From: Pseudoduganella armeniaca
GTDB taxonomy: Bacteria; Pseudomonadota; Gammaproteobacteria; Burkholderiales; Burkholderiaceae_D
Direction: 5' to 3'
NCBI RefSeq assembly: GCF_003028855.1
Contig: NZ_CP028324.1
Location: forward strand, 1,488,001 to 1,552,000
DNA: 64,000 bases
Of this stretch, positions 20,849 to 29,249 are shown piece after piece. Each line of letters begins with the position of its first letter. Positions within the stretch are counted from its first letter, which is position 1. The notes beneath the pieces are model-generated. The model saw nothing but the letters and a program-made list of their open reading frames with translations, did no database searches and was not told the origin of the DNA. A program made the translations under genes and the position numbers.

Positions 20849-21955
20849 ATGAAGACCAAGGCAGCAGTAGCATGGAAGGCGGGCGCCCCGCTGACGATCG
20901 AGGAAGTGGAACTGGGCGGCCCGCGCGAGGGCGAGGTCCTGGTCGAGATCAAGGCCACCGGCATCTGCCACACCGATTACTACACCCTGTCCGGCGCCGA
21001 CCCGGAAGGGATTTTCCCCGCCATCCTCGGCCATGAAGGCGCCGGCGTCGTCGTCGACGTGGGACCCGGCGTGAAAAGCCTGAAGAAGGACGACCACGTC
21101 ATTCCGCTGTACACGCCGGAATGCCGCCAGTGCAAATTCTGCCTGTCGCAGAAGACCAACTTGTGCCAGGCGATCCGCTCGACCCAGGGCCGCGGCCTGA
21201 TGCCCGACGCGACCAGCCGCTTCTCCCTCGACGGCAAGCCGATCTTCCACTACATGGGCACCTCGACGTTCTCCAACTACATCGTGGTGCCAGAGATCGC
21301 GCTGGCGAAGATCCGCGAAGATGCGCCGTTCGACAAGGTTTGCTACATCGGCTGCGGCGTCACCACTGGCGTGGGCGCCGTGCTGTTCACGGCCAAGGTG
21401 GAGGCAGGTGCCAACGTCGTCGTGTTCGGCCTGGGCGGCATTGGCCTGAACGTGATCCAGGCGGCGAAGATGGTCGGCGCGGACAAGATCATCGGCGTGG
21501 ACATCAACCCGGGCCGCGAAGCGATGGCGAAGAAGTTCGGCATGACGCACTTCATCAACCCGAACGACGTCGAGAACGTGGTCGACACGATCATCGGGCT
21601 GACCGATGGCGGCGCCGACTACAGCTTCGAATGCGTCGGCAATACGACCCTGATGCGCCAGGCGCTGGAGTGCTGCCACAAGGGCTGGGGCAAGTCGATC
21701 ATCATCGGCGTGGCCGCCGCCGGCCAGGAAATCTCGACCCGGCCGTTCCAGCTGGTCACGGGCCGCGAATGGAAAGGCTCCGCGTTCGGCGGCGCGCGCG
21801 GCCGCACGGACGTGCCGAAGATCGTCGACTGGTACATGGACGGCAAGCTCAATATCGATGACCTGATCACCCATAAGCTGTCGCTGGACCAGATCAACGA
21901 AGGCTTCGACCTGATGAAGAAGGGCGAGTCGATCCGCTCCGTCGTGATGTATTGA
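20849..21955 (+). CDS. S-(hydroxymethyl)glutathione dehydrogenase / class III alcohol dehydrogenase
   Basis: 368-residue zinc medium-chain dehydrogenase. Catalytic-zinc cysteine in GICHTDYYTLSGADPEG, GHEGAGVV, the structural-zinc cysteines in PECRQCKFCLSQKTNLC, and NAD-binding GLGGIGLNVIQAAKMVGA. It oxidises the glutathione adduct of formaldehyde and can reduce S-nitrosoglutathione. No fghA hydrolase or frmR regulator is adjacent. ATG at 20849 (MKTKAAVAWKAG) matches the family; the frame is open upstream through the hairpin repeat, which I reject as coding. Confidence 0.95.
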   Translation: MKTKAAVAWKAGAPLTIEEVELGGPREGEVLVEIKATGICHTDYYTLSGADPEGIFPAILGHEGAGVVVDVGPGVKSLKKDDHVIPLYTPECRQCKFCLSQKTNLCQAIRSTQGRGLMPDATSRFSLDGKPIFHYMGTSTFSNYIVVPEIALAKIREDAPFDKVCYIGCGVTTGVGAVLFTAKVEAGANVVVFGLGGIGLNVIQAAKMVGADKIIGVDINPGREAMAKKFGMTHFINPNDVENVVDTIIGLTDGGADYSFECVGNTTLMRQALECCHKGWGKSIIIGVAAAGQEISTRPFQLVTGREWKGSAFGGARGRTDVPKIVDWYMDGKLNIDDLITHKLSLDQINEGFDLMKKGESIRSVVMY

Positions 21956-21962
21956 ACGCTGC

Positions 21963-21986
21963 GGGGCGGCCCTGCCGCCCCGTTTC
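21963..21986 (+). terminator. Terminator-like hairpin after the alcohol dehydrogenase gene
   Basis: Stem GGGGCGGC / GCCGCCCC with a three-base loop begins 8 bases past the stop and is followed by GTTTCG. The U-tract is short. Confidence 0.6.
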
Positions 21987-22093
21987 GCACCGCCTGTCCC
22001 GCCCGTTGCGCGTTCCGTCGCAGCCACCGCTCCCATCTGTTTTGCGCGTAGTAGATTGGCATCGTAGTCCCACGTCCGAAAGTAGACAAAAAG

Positions 22094-22114
22094 TTCTAGA
22101 CAAGCTTTTCTAGA
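22094..22114. promoter_or_regulatory. Paired TTCTAGA sites upstream of the M56 gene
   Basis: Two copies of TTCTAGA, each containing the palindrome TCTAGA, are spaced 14 bases apart in an AT-rich stretch about 55 bases before the M56 start. This looks like an operator, but no BlaI-type regulator gene is next to it and the BlaI half-site TACA is not seen. Low confidence. Confidence 0.3.
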
Positions 22115-22166
22115 TCGCATATTCTGCTTTCGACAACACGAGAGTCCACTTCGATGAGCTGCCGCC

Positions 22167-24332
22167 ATGACGAACCTGCTTGATACCTTGATTCCCGCGA
22201 TCGGTTGGTCGCTGCTGCATTTCGTCTGGCAAGGGCTGCTGATCGGCTGGGCCGCGGCGCTGGCGCTGCATGCCCTGCGCAACCGTTCGGCGCAGGCCCG
22301 CTATGCCGTCGCCTGCGGCGCGCTGCTGCTGTGCGTGGCCCTGCCGCTGGGCAGCATCGTGTGGCGGGTGCTGGAGGCACAGGCGGCCGGCTACACGGTG
22401 CCGGCAACGGCCGATCCGCTGCTGCTGGCGGTCGGTGGCGCGGCGGCGCCCCTACCGGTGCTGCTCGACGGCGACGGCATGACGTCGCTGGAATACCTGC
22501 TGCGGCGCCAGTTGCCCTGGCTGGTGCTGCTGTGGGCGGCCGGAGCGGCGCTGATGACGTTGCGCCTGTCGCTGGGCTTGCAGTGGGTACGGCAGCGCAC
22601 GCTGGCGGGGCGCTTCACAGCGGATGCGAACTGGCAGCGCCGCCTGGACGCGCTGGCCGCGCGCATGGGCCTGCGCCGTGCCGTGGTGCTGGGCGTCTCC
22701 GATGCCGACCTGGAAGGGCCGATGACGGCGGGCTGCTGGCGCCCCATCGTGCTGGTGCCGGCCGCGCTGCTGACCGGCATGCCGCCGCACCTGCTGGAAG
22801 CGCTGCTGGCGCACGAGCTGGCGCACATCCGCCGCCACGATTACCTGGTCAACCTGGTGCAGAGCGTCATCGAGATCCTGCTGTTCTACCACCCCACCGT
22901 GTGGCAGCTGTCGCAGCGCATCCGCGCCGAACGCGAACAGGTCGCCGACGACCTGGCGGCGCAGGCCCTGGGCGAGCCCCGGCGCCTGGCCCAGGCCTTA
23001 TCCGAACTGGACAAGTTCCAGTTCTCGACCAATCATTTCGCCCCCGCGGCGCAAGGAGGAGACCTGATGTCCCGAATCAAACGCCTGATCCGGCCCGATA
23101 CCCAACCCCTCAGCTGGAAGATGGTGGCGCCGCTGCTGGGCCTTTGTACCGCTTGCGTGATGCTGTATGCCCACGCCCGGCCGGCCGATGAAGCGCCGGG
23201 CGCCGCAGCGACGCCGGTCTCGGCGCAGCAGCTTGCCGACGACGCGGCGGCAGCGGCGGCGCGGCGCGAGGCCAGCGTTGCCGCGCGGCAGGCCGAGGAC
23301 ATGGCGGCCCAGGCCCGCGATGCCGCGGCTGTCGCCCGCGATGCCGCCGTGGCTGCACGCGCGGCGGGTCACGCCGCCGCACGTGCAGCCACCAGCTGGG
23401 AGGTGCCGCCCGCCCCGCCGGCGGCGCCTGCCGCACCCGCGGCACCCGCGGCACCCGCCGCACCCGCTGCTCCTGCCGCACCCGCTGCACCGGCCGCACC
23501 CGCGGCGGCAGCCGCACCGCTGGCGCTACCTGCACCACCGGTACCCCCGGTACCACCGGCACCGCCGGCCCGGATCGACAGCGGCATGCGAATGCACATC
23601 GGCGATCAGCGCGACAGCTATGCCATCGTGCAGGGCAGCTCGGGCCAGGTGGTCTCACTGCGTAATGTCGACGAGCGCGCGCTGGAGCGCGCCAAGGCCG
23701 CGCACAAGGGCGATTTCGTCTGGTTCACGAGGGATGGCAAGAGCTACGTCGTCACCGACCCGGCCGTGGTGTCCCGTGCCCGCGCGGCCTGGGTGCCGGT
23801 GGAGCAACTGGGCAAGCGGATGGAACGGCACGGTGCGGAAATGGGAGAGCTCGGCGCCAAGCTGGGCGTCGTCGGCGCGCAGCTTGGCGAGCAGCAGGCC
23901 GCCGCCGGGCGCGACTCGGTCCTGCGTTCGCTCGAAGGCAGTCTGCGGCGGAAGGAACGCGAGCTGGAACCCCTGGGCGAGGAAATGGAAAAGCTGGCCC
24001 GCCAGATCGATGGCGCGCAAGCTCCCGGCGAACGCGACGCCATCGTCGCGCGCACCGTGGCGATCCAGCGCCGCATGGTGCCATTGCAGGCGGAAATGGC
24101 CGGCATCGCCGCCAGCATCGCCGCGCAGCAGGGCCGGATGCACCCGGACGAGGCCCGCATCAAGGCCTTGCGTGGGCAGATGCAGGAGCTCCAGCGGCCG
24201 ATGGCCGAGCTGGGACGCAAGATGGGGGAGCTGGGGCGCGACCAGGGCCTGGCGACGCAGGCGGCCGAGCGCACGATGCGCACGCTGCTGGACGAGGCGC
24301 TGCGGCGAGGAACGGCCCAGCCGGCAGGCTAG
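22167..24332 (+). CDS. M56 (BlaR1-like) metallopeptidase with Ala-Pro linker and coiled-coil tail
   Basis: 721 residues. N-terminal membrane helices (IGWSLLHFVWQGLLIGWAAALAL; SIVWRVLE; LVLLWAAGAALMTL) surround a cytoplasmic M56 zinc protease with HELAH and a downstream AEREQVADD glutamate. A further membrane helix (PLLGLCTACVMLYAHA) is followed by an Ala-rich stretch, an Ala-Pro linker near residues 415-470, a domain containing GDFVWFTRDGKSYVVTDPAVV, and a long coiled coil with repeated LGxxxGxLG heptads. BlaR1 relatives sense cell-wall or antibiotic stress and cleave a BlaI repressor; here no BlaI gene is adjacent. Confidence 0.85.
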   Translation: MTNLLDTLIPAIGWSLLHFVWQGLLIGWAAALALHALRNRSAQARYAVACGALLLCVALPLGSIVWRVLEAQAAGYTVPATADPLLLAVGGAAAPLPVLLDGDGMTSLEYLLRRQLPWLVLLWAAGAALMTLRLSLGLQWVRQRTLAGRFTADANWQRRLDALAARMGLRRAVVLGVSDADLEGPMTAGCWRPIVLVPAALLTGMPPHLLEALLAHELAHIRRHDYLVNLVQSVIEILLFYHPTVWQLSQRIRAEREQVADDLAAQALGEPRRLAQALSELDKFQFSTNHFAPAAQGGDLMSRIKRLIRPDTQPLSWKMVAPLLGLCTACVMLYAHARPADEAPGAAATPVSAQQLADDAAAAAARREASVAARQAEDMAAQARDAAAVARDAAVAARAAGHAAARAATSWEVPPAPPAAPAAPAAPAAPAAPAAPAAPAAPAAPAAAAAPLALPAPPVPPVPPAPPARIDSGMRMHIGDQRDSYAIVQGSSGQVVSLRNVDERALERAKAAHKGDFVWFTRDGKSYVVTDPAVVSRARAAWVPVEQLGKRMERHGAEMGELGAKLGVVGAQLGEQQAAAGRDSVLRSLEGSLRRKERELEPLGEEMEKLARQIDGAQAPGERDAIVARTVAIQRRMVPLQAEMAGIAASIAAQQGRMHPDEARIKALRGQMQELQRPMAELGRKMGELGRDQGLATQAAERTMRTLLDEALRRGTAQPAG
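23418..23520 (+). repeat. In-frame GCACCCGC(G/C)G tandem repeat coding the Ala-Pro linker
   Basis: About eleven imperfect 9-base units encode Ala-Ala-Pro in series. Units differ mostly at third codon positions. The tract is likely to vary in length between strains. Confidence 0.8.
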
Positions 24333-24340
24333 AGCCATGC

Positions 24341-24391
24341 TGACAGGCACTGAAATGCGGGTCTGCGACCCGCTTGTCGGTGCCTGTCACC
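24341..24391. repeat. Hairpin repeat between convergent M56 and uvrD genes
   Basis: TGACAGGCACTGA...GCGGGTC / GACCCGC...TCGGTGCCTGTCA makes a long stem with a short TGC loop. It sits between two converging genes, where it could end both transcripts, and shares the GGTGCCTGTC end with other copies. Confidence 0.7.
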
Positions 24392-24413
24392 TGCGCGCTG
24401 CAATATCCGCTTG

Positions 24414-26720
24414 CTAGCGGCCCAACCGCTCCAGCTTCGCCACCGAAAGGTCCAGCACCTTCATCCCGGCGCTGCCGAAATTGATCTGTGCCCGGCAATT
24501 GCTGCCGCTGCCCTCGATGTTGACAATGACGCCTTCGCCGAACTTGGCATGCGCCACCGACTCGCCGATGCGCCAGCCGGCGCCGCCCGCCTTGTTCTGC
24601 GCAATGCGTTGCGCGATGGCGTTGTCCGAGCCACCGGACAGTTGCGCATCTTCCCAGGTTGGCTTCTTGTTGGCGAACCAGTGGCTCTGCACCTTCGGCG
24701 ACAGCCACTTCAGCGACTCTTCCGGCAGCTCGTCGAAGAAGCGCGACTTCATGTTGTAGCGGGTCTGGCCGTGCAGCATGCGCGTCTGCGAGAAGCACAT
24801 GTACAGGCGCTTGCGCGCGCGCGTGATCGCCACGTACATCAGGCGGCGCTCTTCTTCCACGCCGCCTTCCTCCTTCGAGCTGCTCTCGTGCGGGAACAGG
24901 CCTTCCTCCAGGCCCGTGATGAACACGTTGTCGAACTCCAGCCCCTTGGCCGAGTGCACCGTCATCAGCTGCAGGGCTTCCTGGCCGGCCTGCGCCTGGT
25001 TGTCGCCCGCTTCCAGCGAAGCGTGCGCCAGGAACGCCGACAGCGGCGACATCACGGTCGCCAGCGGCGCATCGGCATCGAGGATCTCGACACCATCGGC
25101 GTTGACGATCGCAGCACCGGCCTGCGCCTCGGCCTGAGGTCCCAGGTGCGCCGGGGCGCCCTGGCCATAGCCTTCCTCGGACACGAACTGGGTGGCCGCG
25201 CTGACCATCTGCTCCAGGTTCTCGATGCGGTCGGCGCCTTCCTTCTCGGTGGCGTAATGCGCCAGCAGGCCGGACGATTCCAGCGTGACGCGCACCAGCT
25301 CCGGCAGCGCCATCTGCTGCGTTTCGAAGCGCACACCCTCGATCAGCTTGACGAAGCCGCCCAGCGACGTGCCGGCCTTGCCGACCATGTACGGCACCGC
25401 CGCGTACAGCGAGATGCCATAGCTCTCGGCCGCGTTCTGCAACTGCTCCAGCGTGCGCGCGCCGATGCCACGCGCCGGGAAGTTCACCACCCGCAGGAAG
25501 GCCGAGTCGTTGTGCGGGTTGTCCATCAGCTGCAGGTAGGCGATGGCGTGCTTGATTTCCGCGCGCTGGAAGTAGCGCAGGCCGCCGTACACGTGGTACG
25601 GGATGCCGGCCGAGAACAGCGCATGCTCGATCACGCGCGACTGCGCGTTGGAGCGGTACAGCACGGCGATCTCGCTGCGCGAGGCGCCTTCGGCGATCAG
25701 GTTCTTCGCCTCCTCGATGATCCACTGCGCTTCCTGCAGGTCGGAACTCGCCTCATATACCCGGACCGGTTCGCCGTGGCCCGCGTCCGTGCGCAGGTTC
25801 TTGCCCAGGCGGCGGCTGTTGTTGGCGATCAGCATATTGGCCGCATCCAGGATGTGGCCGTGCGAGCGGTAGTTCTGCTCCAGCTTGATCAGGTTCTGCA
25901 CATTGAACTCGCCCTCGAACGCCGCCATATTGCCCACGTTGGCGCCGCGGAAGGCATAGATGCTCTGATCGTCGTCGCCGACGGCGAACAGCGCGCCGCC
26001 CTGGCCCGTGCCGTGGCCGGCCATCAGCTTCAGCCAGTTGTATTGCAGGTTGTTGGTGTCCTGGAACTCGTCGACGAGGATGTGGCGGAAGCGCTGCTGA
26101 TAGTGTTCGCGCAGCGGCTGGTTGCGCGACAGCAGTTCATAGGTACGCAGCAGCAGCTCGGCGAAATCGACCACGCCTTCGCGCTGGCATTGCTGGTCGT
26201 ACAGGTCGTACAGCTCGACCAGCTTGCGCTCGATCGCGTCGTACGGCTCGATCTGCGTCGCGCGCAGGCCCTGGTCCTTGTGGTTGTTAATGAAGTACAT
26301 CACCGTCTTCGGCGGGTACTTTTCGTCGTCCACGTTGTTCGCCTTCAAGAGGCGCTTGATCATCGACAGCTGGTCCTGCGAGTCGAGGATCTGGAACGAC
26401 TGCGGCAGCGCCGCGTCGCGGTAGTGGGTGCGCAGCAGGCGGTTGCACAGGCCGTGGAACGTACCGATCCACATGCCCCGTGTATTGATCGGCAACATTG
26501 CCGACAGGCGCGTCAGCATCTCCTTTGCCGCTTTATTCGTAAACGTGACGGCCAGGATGCCGGCCGGCGACACCTGGCCGGTCTGGATCAGCCACGCGAT
26601 GCGCGTGGTCAGCACGCGTGTCTTTCCCGAGCCGGCGCCCGCCAGGATCAGGGCGTTCTGCGGCGGCAGGGTGACGGCGGCAAGTTGTTCGGGATTGAGA
26701 TTCAGGAGGAGATTTTGCAT
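24414..26720 (-). CDS. uvrD: ATP-dependent DNA helicase UvrD/PcrA type
   Basis: 768-residue superfamily 1A helicase. Walker A LAGAGSGKTRVLTTR, motif Ia AVTFTNKAAKEM, DEFQDTN (Walker B), GDDDQSIYAFRGA, motif IV LEQNYRS, motif V TVHSAKGLEFDNVF and motif VI VAITRARKRLYM are all intact, with the usual C-terminal RNA-polymerase-binding Tudor-like tail (HAKFGEGVIVNIEG). It unwinds DNA 3' to 5' in nucleotide-excision and mismatch repair. ATG at 26720 gives the family start. Confidence 0.95.
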   Translation of the reverse strand: MQNLLLNLNPEQLAAVTLPPQNALILAGAGSGKTRVLTTRIAWLIQTGQVSPAGILAVTFTNKAAKEMLTRLSAMLPINTRGMWIGTFHGLCNRLLRTHYRDAALPQSFQILDSQDQLSMIKRLLKANNVDDEKYPPKTVMYFINNHKDQGLRATQIEPYDAIERKLVELYDLYDQQCQREGVVDFAELLLRTYELLSRNQPLREHYQQRFRHILVDEFQDTNNLQYNWLKLMAGHGTGQGGALFAVGDDDQSIYAFRGANVGNMAAFEGEFNVQNLIKLEQNYRSHGHILDAANMLIANNSRRLGKNLRTDAGHGEPVRVYEASSDLQEAQWIIEEAKNLIAEGASRSEIAVLYRSNAQSRVIEHALFSAGIPYHVYGGLRYFQRAEIKHAIAYLQLMDNPHNDSAFLRVVNFPARGIGARTLEQLQNAAESYGISLYAAVPYMVGKAGTSLGGFVKLIEGVRFETQQMALPELVRVTLESSGLLAHYATEKEGADRIENLEQMVSAATQFVSEEGYGQGAPAHLGPQAEAQAGAAIVNADGVEILDADAPLATVMSPLSAFLAHASLEAGDNQAQAGQEALQLMTVHSAKGLEFDNVFITGLEEGLFPHESSSKEEGGVEEERRLMYVAITRARKRLYMCFSQTRMLHGQTRYNMKSRFFDELPEESLKWLSPKVQSHWFANKKPTWEDAQLSGGSDNAIAQRIAQNKAGGAGWRIGESVAHAKFGEGVIVNIEGSGSNCRAQINFGSAGMKVLDLSVAKLERLGR

Positions 26721-26803
26721 CCCCCATTATACCGGTCGGGACCCGCGACCGCCGCAGCCATGCGGGTCGCGGGTCGATCCGCGTCATGCCGCGGCGATCG
26801 ATT

Positions 26804-27592
26804 TTACTGGCCGGAAGGACCCTGGGCGGACGGCGCTTCCGCCAGCTGCGGCGTGCCGAAGATCTGGCAATAGGCGGCATACAGCGCACAATGCGCCACG
26901 CCGAACAGCAGCACGAACAGCACGCGCAGCAGCGCCATCGAAAACGCGTTGAAGCCCAGCACCAGCAGCACGACCTGGGAGCCGAACATGACGATGGCAA
27001 ACAAGCTGACGGCCAACACGACGAAGGCAAGAAACGCGCGCTTGGCCGCGAAGAACGCATAGAACAGCGCTTTGCCTGGACCCATGCCGCTCCAGTACAC
27101 CAGCGGCACGGCAAAGCACAGCACCGTCACGGCCGGTACATACAGCAGCAGGGCCGCCATCATGCCGGGGAACAGGCCGGAGTCGCGCAGCAGCTCCGGG
27201 TCCGGCTGCGCCTTGCCGCTGGCGATCTGCGTCAGCACGTCGCCGTTGGCGATCAGCAGCAGCGCACCGGCTGCCACGATGGCCGCGACCACGTGGACGG
27301 CGCCCAGCACGCACAGGCGCCCCAGCAGGGGCTTGTGGAAGCCGGTGCCCAGCAGTGCCGGCACCACGGGACGGCCCTGCTGGATGTGCTGCGCCGCACG
27401 CATGAAACCGATGGAAAACACGGGCAGCAGTACACCCTGGGCCAATTGACCCAGCAGCGGTACGAGGCTGAGCAGGGCCGTGACGATCATATAGGCAAGG
27501 AACAAGGTCGACAGGCCGCCCGGCTGCTTGCGAAACAGCGCGAAGCCCTGCTTGACCCAGCTCCAGCCTGCGCTGGCAGGTATCCCGTTCAT
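26804..27592 (-). CDS. BPSS1780-type multi-pass membrane protein
   Basis: 262 residues with five to six hydrophobic segments, opening with GWSWVKQGFALFRKQPGG, typical of the uncharacterised BPSS1780 family that accompanies thrB in Burkholderiales. The C-terminus (QLAEAPSAQGPSGQ) is hydrophilic. No catalytic motif. Its ATG overlaps the thrB stop (ATGA), so it is translated with homoserine kinase, but its role is unknown. Confidence 0.82.
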   Translation of the reverse strand: MNGIPASAGWSWVKQGFALFRKQPGGLSTLFLAYMIVTALLSLVPLLGQLAQGVLLPVFSIGFMRAAQHIQQGRPVVPALLGTGFHKPLLGRLCVLGAVHVVAAIVAAGALLLIANGDVLTQIASGKAQPDPELLRDSGLFPGMMAALLLYVPAVTVLCFAVPLVYWSGMGPGKALFYAFFAAKRAFLAFVVLAVSLFAIVMFGSQVVLLVLGFNAFSMALLRVLFVLLFGVAHCALYAAYCQIFGTPQLAEAPSAQGPSGQ

Positions 27593-28560
27593 GCGAACAG
27601 CCTTGGTGCCGGATGGGCCACGCGCTCGCGCAGGATGCGCTCGAAATGCGTGGGGTCATGCGGTGTCAGGATTTCCGCCTCGCGCGGCCGGTGCAGGTCG
27701 TACAGGCGCGACAGCCAGAAGCGCAGCGCGGCGGCGCGCAACGAGCATTGCCAGCCGGCCTGTTCATCCGCCGTGAACGGCCGCACGGCGTGATATGCGT
27801 CCAGCATGGCGCGCACGCGCGCTTCGTCCAGCACGCCCGTGTCCAGGTCCACGCACCAGTCGTTGACGGTGACGGCCACGTCGAACAGCCAGGTGTCGCA
27901 GCCGGCGAAATAGAAGTCGAAGAAGCCCGTCAGGCGTGCGCCATCGAACATCACGTTGTTGCGGAACAGGTCCGCGTGCACGGGGCCTTGCGGCAGGCGC
28001 TTGTGCAGGTCGGAGCCGTGGAACGCCTCCTGGTAATGGATTTCGCTGCGCAGCAGGTGCGTTTCCTGCTCGGTCAGGTGCGGCAGCACGGCTGGCGTGG
28101 CCTCGTGCCACCAGGCGATGCCGCGCAGGTTCGGCTGGTGCAGCGGGAAGTCCTGGCCGGCCAGGTGCATCTTCGCCAGCATGGCGCCGACGGCCGCGCA
28201 GTGCACGGGCCCTGGCGCCATCTGCGAACTTCCCTCCAGCTTGGAGACGATGGCGGCTGGCTTGCCGTGCAGCGGCACGCACAACTCGCCAGCGCGAGTC
28301 GGCACCGGTTCCGGCACCAGCACGCCGCGCATGGCCAGGTGGCGCATCAGCTGGAGGTAGAACGGCAACTGCTCGAAGCCGAGGTTCTCGAAGATCGTCA
28401 GCACGTATTCGGTGCGCCGGCCGTCCAGTTCAGTCGTCAGGAAGAAATTGCTGTTTTCGATGCCGGAAGCGATGCCTTTCAACGCGACGGCATCGCCGAG
28501 GGGGAACTGCGCGATCCAGGCCTGGACGTCGTCCAGGCTGACCGAGGTGAACACTGCCAT
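27589..28560 (-). CDS. thrB: Homoserine kinase (aminoglycoside phosphotransferase-like type)
   Basis: 323 residues of the APH-fold ThrB found in many proteobacteria, not the GHMP-kinase type. Motifs: GIASGIENSNFFLTT, the catalytic loop GPVHADLFRNNVMF and the metal-binding GFFDFYFAG. It phosphorylates homoserine on the way to threonine. It lies 52 bases downstream of the DUF2782 gene on the same strand and overlaps the next gene by four bases. Confidence 0.94.
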   Translation of the reverse strand: MAVFTSVSLDDVQAWIAQFPLGDAVALKGIASGIENSNFFLTTELDGRRTEYVLTIFENLGFEQLPFYLQLMRHLAMRGVLVPEPVPTRAGELCVPLHGKPAAIVSKLEGSSQMAPGPVHCAAVGAMLAKMHLAGQDFPLHQPNLRGIAWWHEATPAVLPHLTEQETHLLRSEIHYQEAFHGSDLHKRLPQGPVHADLFRNNVMFDGARLTGFFDFYFAGCDTWLFDVAVTVNDWCVDLDTGVLDEARVRAMLDAYHAVRPFTADEQAGWQCSLRAAALRFWLSRLYDLHRPREAEILTPHDPTHFERILRERVAHPAPRLFA

Positions 28561-28612
28561 GAGAATCTATAATAAAAAGTCGAGGAAAGTGACGGCGGCC
28601 CAGGCTCCAGCG

Positions 28613-29047
28613 TCAGCGGCTGCCCTTGGCCGGCGGCGGAGGCGGTGGCGCGTCTTCCGCGTTTTCCGCTGCGGCGGCGGCATCGGCGCTGCGTTGCTTC
28701 TGCTTCTTGGCGATATCGAATTCCATCACCGTCCACTGCGCGCCGCGGATGGCCGGGCCGCCCGCGTCGCCGGCCTGCGCCGTGCTGTTGGTGTTGTTCG
28801 GCTTGATCGTGTAGGTGCTGCCGCCCGCGTGCACGGTTTCCTGCGTGATGCGGCCGTTCTGGCGCTGCACGCTGGTCGTCGTCTCGCGGTTCTGCTTCGG
28901 CGAGACGGTGATCGGCGTGTCGGTGTCGTCCAGCTGTTCCAGCTTGGGCGGCTGCTCCAGCTTCTTCTGCGCCTCGGTCTGGGCGGTGGCAGGAAGGGCG
29001 ACGGCAAGGAGGGCCGAAACGGCCAGCAGGAGGGCGGGAGCGCGCAT
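28613..29047 (-). CDS. DUF2782 domain-containing secreted protein
   Basis: 144 residues: signal peptide MRAPALLLAVSALLAVALPATAQ, a DUF2782 core PITVSPKQNRETTTSVQRQN / GRITQETVHAGGSTYTIKP, and a charged Pro-rich end (ENAEDAPPPPPPAKGSR). Unknown function; usually sits between polA and thrB in this group, as here. ATG at 29047 has GAGG upstream. The frame continues to 29251 without a signal and overlaps the polA promoter side, so the longer form is rejected. Confidence 0.85.
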   Translation of the reverse strand: MRAPALLLAVSALLAVALPATAQTEAQKKLEQPPKLEQLDDTDTPITVSPKQNRETTTSVQRQNGRITQETVHAGGSTYTIKPNNTNSTAQAGDAGGPAIRGAQWTVMEFDIAKKQKQRSADAAAAAENAEDAPPPPPPAKGSR

Positions 29048-29249
29048 GATGGAACCTCGGTGGGAGCCTGTGATATTGGAGTATGGGCCATTGTAACAAA
29101 CTGACACCGTTGGCGCCTGCCTTGCGCCGGACTGCGTGGTTTTGTCCCGGGACGGCGTCGTGGCGATCCTGCAAACTCTGCGATAATTCCAATATTCGAT
29201 CCATTCGCTTCCTTTGCCGTGCCCGACCGGCGCACGGCTGAAAAACATC

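Noticed and set aside
23418..23520. Short tandem repeat as a CRISPR array
   Set aside because: Nine-base units with no spacers, in frame within a coding sequence and coding Ala-Ala-Pro.
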